Source: Pycnopodia helianthoides (lineage: Eukaryota > Echinodermata > Asteroidea > Forcipulatida > Asteriidae). Taken from it: 64,000 nt of DNA. The stretch spans positions 13,000,078 through 13,064,077 of the forward strand of contig CM063249.1 of assembly GCA_032158295.1 (NCBI GenBank). The letters run 5' to 3'. Below, piece after piece: positions 61,596 to 64,000 of this stretch (position 1 is its first letter; each line of letters opens with the position of its first letter). The notes under the pieces were generated by a model. That model had not been told where the DNA came from and did not search any database. It was given only the letters and a program-made list of their open reading frames with translations. The translations under genes and the position numbers were made by a program.

Positions 61596-64000
61596 GTCAA
61601 GTAATAAACCACAAAAAGGACCTACAGTACGGTATAAATGCAAAGAATACAGTCGTTTTTATATATATATATGTATAAAATTTGTAGGGTAGATGGCCTT
61701 AGCTTTCGATCCAAACCGGACCTTCGTCAGAGGCATATATATATATATATATATAAATGTCAAGTAATAAACCACAAAAGGACCTACAGTATGGTATAAA
61801 TGCAAAGAATACAGTCGTTTTTATGGCCTGACGTTACGACCCTTGCTGAGTCTTTCTACAGAGAAAGTCTCTGCTACAGTGCTAGGGTTGAAACATCACA
61901 TATAATATATATAATATGGACTTTTCAATGTGGAAAGTATAAATAAAAATATATATATACATATAATATCTTTTCAATGTGGAAAGTATAAATAAAAATA
62001 TATATATACATATAATATATATATATATATATATATTTTTATTTATACTTTCCACATTGAAACGTCCATTAAACAATGATGCATTGGGCGACATAAGACT
62101 CATTTTCACAGAGTGGGTCACAAATATAAATGTATGGAGCGCTGTGAGTGCCGTACAATTTCTTTAGATTTATAACGAGATATCTTGCCAAGTTGACTCA
62201 TTTCATGTATTTATGGAATAACATGATGTTTTTCCAAGTTGACTTATTTATGGAATAACGTGATGTTTTGCCAAGTTGACTTATTTTATGGAGTTGTGAG
62301 ATGTCTTGTCAAGGTTGTACATGGTTTGTACTTACTTTTTGGGAATGACAAATTATAATTATCTATTGCAAACTGCTTACCAACAGGACCTACAGTATGG
62401 TATAAATGCAAAGAATACAGTCGTTTTTATGGCCTGATGTTACGACCCTTGCTGAGTCTTTCTACAGAGAAAGACTCTGCTACAGTGCTAGGGTCGAAAC
62501 ATCAAGCCACAATTTTTTTTGTATTTTCTTTTGAATAACGCGACATCTTACCAACAGCGGCGTAGCCAGGACTTTTTTTGGGGGGGGGCAATGCTTTTAA
62601 GTGGGGGGGGGGAGGGTAGTGGAATGGGTTTTTCAGTGGTGGGTGTCATGCTTTTATTTTGGAAGGGTGGGGGGGGGTAGTGGAATGGGTTTTTCAGTGG
62701 TTGGCGTCATGCTTTTATTTTGGAAGGGTGGGGGGGGGGTAGTGGAATGGGTTTTTCAGTGGTTGGCGCTATGCTTTTATTTTGGAAGGGTGGGGGGGGG
62801 TAGTGGGATGGGTTTTTCAGTGGTTGGTGTCATGCTTTTATTTTGGAAGGGTGGGGGGGGGGTAGTGGAATGGGTTTTTCAGTGGTTGGCGTCATGCTTT
62901 TATTTTGGAAGGGTGGGGGGGTAGTGGAATGGGTTTTTTAGTGGTTGGCGTTATGCTTTTATTTTGGAAGGGGGGGGGGTAGTGGAATGGGTTTTTCAGT
63001 GGTTGGCGTCATGCTTTTATTTTGGAAGGGTGGGGGGGGTAGTGGAATGGGGTTTTCAGTGGTGGGCGTCATGCTTTTATTTTGGAAGGGGATACTGCAG
63101 GGGGCCACCATCCTCTTATGTTTTTGGCATTTTGTTGATTTGCCATTTTGTTGATTTGCCATGATAAACTTTGTACTTAACCCTTAGCCTCCAAAATTCT
63201 CGTCAAGAAGTTGACTGATTGCGAAGGATTGGGGTCTTGTAGACCATAATAACAATTGCTTAAATCACTGGGCCAGGCATAAAATATTTTGTTAAGAAAT
63301 TAAGACGTTGACTTGACATGTAACCACCTTAGTACCAAAAAAAGTCATCATGGAGAGATAATTTACATGTATGGCAGTATGGTACATGTAAGTCAAATTC
63401 TGGCATGTAGTTTCAGTGTAAGTTGTCTTGGTGACAGGATTTACCAAAATGGCAAGTACTGGTTTCTTTAGGCCTACATGTACATGTACATTGTACAACG
63501 TATATAGCCCAAGTTTGGCAAGATAAATAATCTGCTTCTCTCAACATAAAAGTGGTATCACTTTTTCTTCTTCTCGGTGGGCTTTGTCCGCAAAAAAACG
63601 CATAGTTGCGGGGCCTATATCAACTTGAAACTTTACATGTAGGTAGATTGCAACTAGCAGATGATACAGAAGTTGTGGCGTCACGATGACGTCATCGGGT
63701 GTCAAATTACAAGCAAATTTACGTTCAAAAAGTGACGTCATGCCAATGCCTGCATGTCTCTGAATATTACAGCTACAGTATTCATATTTGGGCATATGAT
63801 AGATCTAGACATGGGCAATCTTTAAAAAGTTAACACCAAAATCGTATGACCTTTACTTCCGGGTCGTTACCCTGGGTCGAAGTTTGCCTTTGGTTTTTTT
63901 TCTTGAAAAACATCACTTTCGGGCTTATTTACGGCATAACTCAAGATTGAAATTGAATTGAGCATTGAAACTCATCAGACATTTGAACCTAAATATCAAG
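39348..64000 (+). CDS. HIP1/HIP1R-type endocytic adaptor, 5' part (4 exons; runs off the window)
   Basis: Four coding exons give the start of an ANTH domain, about 112 residues. The segments are MAGRLSTRRSTDSLEVERQ, then TKAINTVEVPVKEKHAR, then WKFCHTLHKVI, then VVKDSQPHSGYISRLG. The K-x9-K-x-K-H pattern in KAINTVEVPVKEKH is the phosphoinositide-binding motif of ANTH proteins. HIP1 relatives link PtdIns(4,5)P2, clathrin and actin during endocytosis. The clathrin-binding, coiled-coil and THATCH parts must lie beyond 64000. Introns are 12.6, 1.5 and 7.0 kb. One base seems missing in exon 3. Confidence 0.88.
39793..39963 (+). mobile_element. Family A MITE, copy 3 (internal deletion)
   Basis: Both ends are present (CTTAAGGAACATTACAGAAT and ACCAATTCTGTAATATTCCT) but the centre is lost; only about 170 bp remain. 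Confidence 0.75.
39985..40387. mobile_element. TTAAAGACACTGGACAC MITE (family B), copy 1
   Basis: Ends TTAAAGACACTGGACACTTT and GTGTCCAGTGCATTTAA. The central palindrome GAGACCTCACGCGTGAGGTC marks the family. Copies also at 47450-47857 and 55948-56602. Confidence 0.8.
40640..41080. repeat. Degenerate array of AAGGATTTTGAAGG-type motifs
   Basis: AAGGATTTGGGCTA, AAGGATTTTGAAGGATTGGG and AATATGTATGTACTTACAAT recur irregularly, with a clearer unit of about 50-58 bp near 40900-41060. Confidence 0.65.
41239..41637 (-). mobile_element. Family A MITE, copy 4 (reverse)
   Basis: Ends TTAAAGGGACATTACAGAAT and TTCTGTAATGTTCCTTTAA, but the internal marker is in reverse orientation (ATCGATCAGCCATCTGGGTC). 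Confidence 0.8.
41872..42265 (+). mobile_element. Family A MITE, copy 5
   Basis: Full-length forward copy, about 394 bp, with both TTAA ends. It lies 235 bp from reverse copy 4, so the two could pair in a transcript. Confidence 0.8.
42651..43017 (-). mobile_element. Family A MITE, copy 6 (reverse)
   Basis: TTAAAGGAACATTACAGAAT to AATGCTCCTTTAA; a short internal deletion near the left end removes part of the GCAGTGTAAGCAC block. Confidence 0.8.
43630..44302. mobile_element. Foldback element with about 212-bp arms
   Basis: 43630-43841 and 44089-44302 are inverted copies: AACTGCGCCAATAAAGTGTC against ACTTTATTGGCGCAGTTT, and CAAAAGTTGCAAAAGCCCC against GGGGCTTTTGCAACTTTTG. The 247-bp centre is unrelated and non-coding. 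HIP1 intron 1. Confidence 0.85.
44314..44673. mobile_element. CAGGGCTCGAATTTTAC element (family D), copy 1
   Basis: Ends CAGGGCTCGAATTTTACACT and AATTCTAGCCCTG. TAACA directly flanks both sides (44309-44313 and 44674-44678), a candidate 5-bp target duplication. It abuts the foldback element. Copies at 51049 and 58579. Confidence 0.75.
45329..45730 (-). mobile_element. Family A MITE, copy 7 (reverse)
   Basis: Full-length reverse copy with TTAAAGGAACATTACAG and ATGTTCCTTTAA ends; a small extra segment (ATACAATGT) near 45413 distinguishes it. Confidence 0.8.
46799..47213. mobile_element. GTGACCCGCTCTGTGAAAAT element (family J), copy 1
   Basis: Left TGTGACCCGCTCTGTGAAAA, right TTTTCACAGAGTGGGTCACA: inverted termini of about 27 bp, including AATGAGTCTGATG-like text. 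Copies at 49325 and 60921. An internal TA run lies near 47117-47127. Confidence 0.75.
47450..47857. mobile_element. Family B MITE, copy 2
   Basis: Opposite orientation to copy 1. Ends TTAAAGGCACTGGACACTAT and GGTGTCCAGTGTCTTTAA; carries GAGACCTCACGCGTGAGGTC at its centre. Confidence 0.8.
47959..48345 (+). mobile_element. Family A MITE, copy 8
   Basis: Forward, 387 bp, both TTAA ends intact; close to consensus. Confidence 0.8.
48465..48655. repeat. Direct repeat, two units of about 95-105 bp
   Basis: TTCTGGGGGTTACGGTTGGT, TCAAATGGTRTCACCTCCCT and ATACCTAGACAG occur twice in tandem with small length differences. Confidence 0.65.
48928..49162. repeat. Dispersed repeat, copy 2 (inverted relative to 26529-26758)
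   Basis: GTCAGTGACTCTTGGCAACA, GTGTACGGTGGCACAAC, GCATTCCCTCATGGTATCAT and TGGTCAGACAGCAAGAGGGT are the reverse complement of 26529-26758. Confidence 0.65.
49325..49810. mobile_element. Family J element, copy 2
   Basis: Same termini as 46799-47213 (TTGTGACCCTCTGTGAAAAT; TCACAGAGCGGGTCACA), about 486 bp. A poly-A run lies near 49698-49714. Confidence 0.75.
50226..50620 (-). mobile_element. Family A MITE, copy 9 (reverse)
   Basis: Full length; the ends have decayed to TTAACGGAAC and GTTCCTGTAA. A separate terminal fragment of the same family (CTTACCAATTCTGTAATGTT) lies at 50850-50887. Confidence 0.78.
51049..51447. mobile_element. Family D element, copy 2
   Basis: CAGGGCTCGAATTTGACACT to AATTCGAGCCCTG. 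ACGCT flanks both sides (51044-51048 and 51448-51452), supporting a 5-bp duplication for this family. Confidence 0.75.
51749..51831. repeat. Inverted repeat CATGGTCCATGGG
   Basis: CATGGTCCATGGGT mirrors CACCATGGACCATG about 80 bp apart, with CACCCTCGG and CTCGGGTGT inside also inverted. Possibly a small element. Confidence 0.5.
52074..52137 (+). CDS. HIP1-type gene, exon 2 (lipid-binding motif)
   Basis: 64 nt after a strong TTTGTTTCTTTTCAG acceptor; donor AGAA|GTATCC leaves phase 1. Encodes NISVTKAINTVEVPVKEKHA, the most conserved part of the ANTH start. Confidence 0.92.
52666..53032. mobile_element. TTAAAGGTACACG MITE with long arms (HIP1 intron 2)
   Basis: TTAAAGGTACACGTTGCCTT at the left, GCAACGTAGTACTTTAA at the right. 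Arms of about 160 bp pair imperfectly, including AAACGTTTGTTATAAAATGC against GCATTTTATAACAAACGGTT. Confidence 0.75.
53061..53592. mobile_element. Foldback element with about 160-bp arms (HIP1 intron 2)
   Basis: TGAGGGCGCTCTCAAAAACA at the left mirrors TTTTTGAGAGCGCCCTCA. TCTGTCACTTCTGTGCGC mirrors GCGCACAGAAGTGACAGA, and TAACGGCTCCTTTAAAG mirrors CTTTAAAGGAGCCGTTA. The core is 53219-53419. It ends about 70 bp before exon 3. Confidence 0.85.
53664..53805 (+). CDS. HIP1-type gene, exon 3 (one base short)
   Basis: 142 nt from CTCAATCTCAG to AAAAC|GTAGGT. Encodes IIIGSFTDKGLSVFW and CWKFCHTLHKVI. The family next has Arg-Asp-Gly-His, which appears only if one base is added near 53788-53790. That base also restores phase 0 for exon 4. 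Confidence 0.88.
54291..54424. mobile_element. Short inverted-repeat element (GCCGCCATC family)
   Basis: GTGGATTGCAAAGACGTCAT, GGCCGCCATCTTTGATGAA and the pair ACGCGTGAAGAGC / ACGCGTGCAC identify it; the right end is decayed. Confidence 0.6.
55484..55745 (+). mobile_element. tRNA-Leu-derived SINE fragment
   Basis: GCGGGCTCGAATCCCGGTCA is the T-arm end of the tRNA head. Then come AGACACCTACATCTATAATT, GGGTACCTGTGAGGGCAGAG and GGCAGCACAGGCTGTTTACT, matching 30841-31000. The 5' half of the tRNA part is missing. Confidence 0.65.
55948..56602. mobile_element. Family B MITE, copy 3, split by a TAGACCGATCC element
   Basis: Ends TTAAAGGCAGTGGATACTAT and GGTGTCCAGTGTCTTTAA. The insert at 55973-56238 lies between CTATTGGCA and TTACTCAAAATAA, which are adjacent in intact copies. 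Confidence 0.75.
55973..56238. mobile_element. TAGACCGATCCATTAAG element nested in family B
   Basis: TAGACCGATCCATTAAGCCC and GGGCGGAGCTTAATGGATCGGTCTA-type ends are inverted over 17 bp. GCGCGCACG-rich interior. 266 bp, no coding capacity. Confidence 0.75.
57531..57820. mobile_element. CAGGGTTCTGCCCA element, copy 2
   Basis: CAGGGTTCTGCCCACAGTGG to CCTGGGCAGAACCCTG. TACACA lies immediately on both sides. Very similar to 37053-37373. Confidence 0.7.
58579..58930. mobile_element. Family D element, copy 3
   Basis: CAGGGCTCGAATTTTACAGT to AATTCTAGCCCTG, collinear with copies 1 and 2. No clean flanking duplication was seen. Confidence 0.7.
58970..59205. repeat. Tandem array, about 76-bp unit (3 copies)
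   Basis: GAAGGTACTGGAA, TCATAATCTCCCCTT, GAGATTATTGTTCTCTTAGG and GAATTTTGTACACG recur three times. Confidence 0.8.
59703..59989. mobile_element. CAGGGCCCAATTTCATAG MITE
   Basis: CAGGGCCCAATTTCATAGCG mirrors the right end GCTCTATGGAATTGGGCCCTG. 287 bp, intact ends; the interior has further self-pairing GCTTAA/TTAAGC blocks. Confidence 0.75.
60185..60577 (-). mobile_element. Family A MITE, copy 10 (reverse)
   Basis: Full-length reverse copy, about 250 bp upstream of HIP1 exon 4. TTAAAGGAACATTACAG to GTTCCTTTAA. Confidence 0.8.
60830..60886 (+). CDS. HIP1-type gene, exon 4
   Basis: 19 codons between TTTTTTCTTTCAG and a TGG|GTAGGT donor. VVKDSQPHSGYISRLGSSW corresponds to the next ANTH helix of HIP1/HIP1R. 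No fifth exon was found before the window end. Confidence 0.85.
60921..62125. mobile_element. Family J element, copy 3, expanded by internal arrays
   Basis: Family J ends at 60921 (AAATGTGACCCACTCTGTGA) and 62125 (TCACAGAGTGGGTCACAAAT). The copy is 1.2 kb rather than 0.4-0.5 kb because a composite tandem array with TA runs (61275-61900) and duplicated CTTTCCACATTG-like segments lie inside. Confidence 0.7.
61275..61900. repeat. Composite tandem array with TA microsatellites
   Basis: Module 1 (TAGGGTAGATGGCCTTAGCT ... CGTCAGAGGC, about 58 bp) starts near 61305, 61473 and 61680. Module 2 (TGTCAAGTAATAAACCACAA ... ACAGTCGTTTTTA, about 70 bp) follows each. TA runs separate them, the longest at 61528-61592. 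Module 3 (GACGTTACGACCCTTGCTGA ...) follows once. Modules 2 end and 3 recur at 62382-62508. Confidence 0.85.
62382..62508. repeat. Second copy of modules 2-3
   Basis: GGACCTACAGTATGGTATAA, ACAGTCGTTTTTATGGCCTG and TACAGTGCTAGGGTCGAAAC repeat the end of the 61275-61900 array. This shows that the modules belong to one dispersed sequence. Confidence 0.7.
62600..63091. repeat. G-rich minisatellite, about 61-62 bp unit (8 copies)
   Basis: GGTAGTGGAATGGGTTTTTC, GTCATGCTTTTATTTTGGAA and GGGTGGGGGGG repeat eight times with differing G-run lengths. Open frames across it are periodic and not genes. Confidence 0.9.
63092..64000. other. Window end inside HIP1-type intron 4
   Basis: Nothing recognised: no exon with the next ANTH segment, no inverted-repeat element with clear ends. 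Short ACATGTACATGT-type runs occur near 63475-63490. Confidence 0.5.

Noticed and set aside
62601..63164. Open frames rich in Gly, Val and Phe
   Set aside because: Periodic translation of the 61-62 bp G-rich minisatellite.

Overview
The window is intron- and repeat-rich animal nuclear DNA: split genes with canonical GT/AG junctions, metazoan-type proteins, many short inverted-repeat elements, tRNA-derived SINE pieces and minisatellites. There is no operon structure and no rRNA. The lineage is most likely an invertebrate deuterostome, and my best guess is an echinoderm, perhaps a sea star. That guess rests only on the look of the repeat families and was not tested.

Three protein genes can be reconstructed. 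(1) A minus-strand gene from about 16424 down to 5487 has twelve proposed exons. It encodes a long, very acidic, Ser/Glu-rich coiled-coil protein whose N-terminal block resembles vertebrate ERICH3. (2) A minus-strand gene from 38941 down to about 26021 has eight coding exons. It encodes a complete inositol-polyphosphate 5-phosphatase with a C-terminal SKICH domain (INPP5J/INPP5K type, about 425 residues). (3) A plus-strand gene starts at 39348 and runs off the right edge. Its first four coding exons encode the start of a HIP1/HIP1R-type ANTH domain. Genes 2 and 3 are divergent, with start codons about 406 bp apart. One is predicted to bind PtdIns(4,5)P2 and the other to hydrolyse it.

Layout: 1-5486 is repeat-bearing DNA downstream of gene 1. 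5487-16424 is gene 1. 16425-26020 is intergenic, with a 121-bp satellite, a 94-bp tandem array and nested elements. 26021-38941 is gene 2, whose intron 2 holds a 2-kb minisatellite of 18-bp units between inverted flanks. 38942-39347 is the presumed bidirectional promoter. 39348-64000 is the 5' part of gene 3, with introns of 12.6 and 7.0 kb filled by short non-autonomous elements.

Two genome-level patterns stand out. Several unrelated short elements share TTAAAGG...CCTTTAA ends, as in T2/Kolobok-type MITEs. Others share CAGGG...CCCTG or TATAGA...TCTATA ends. In addition, conserved exons of genes 2 and 3 each appear to lack one base, and the large exons of gene 1 switch frame about sixteen times. 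Uncorrected consensus indels explain this better than three coincident pseudogenes.
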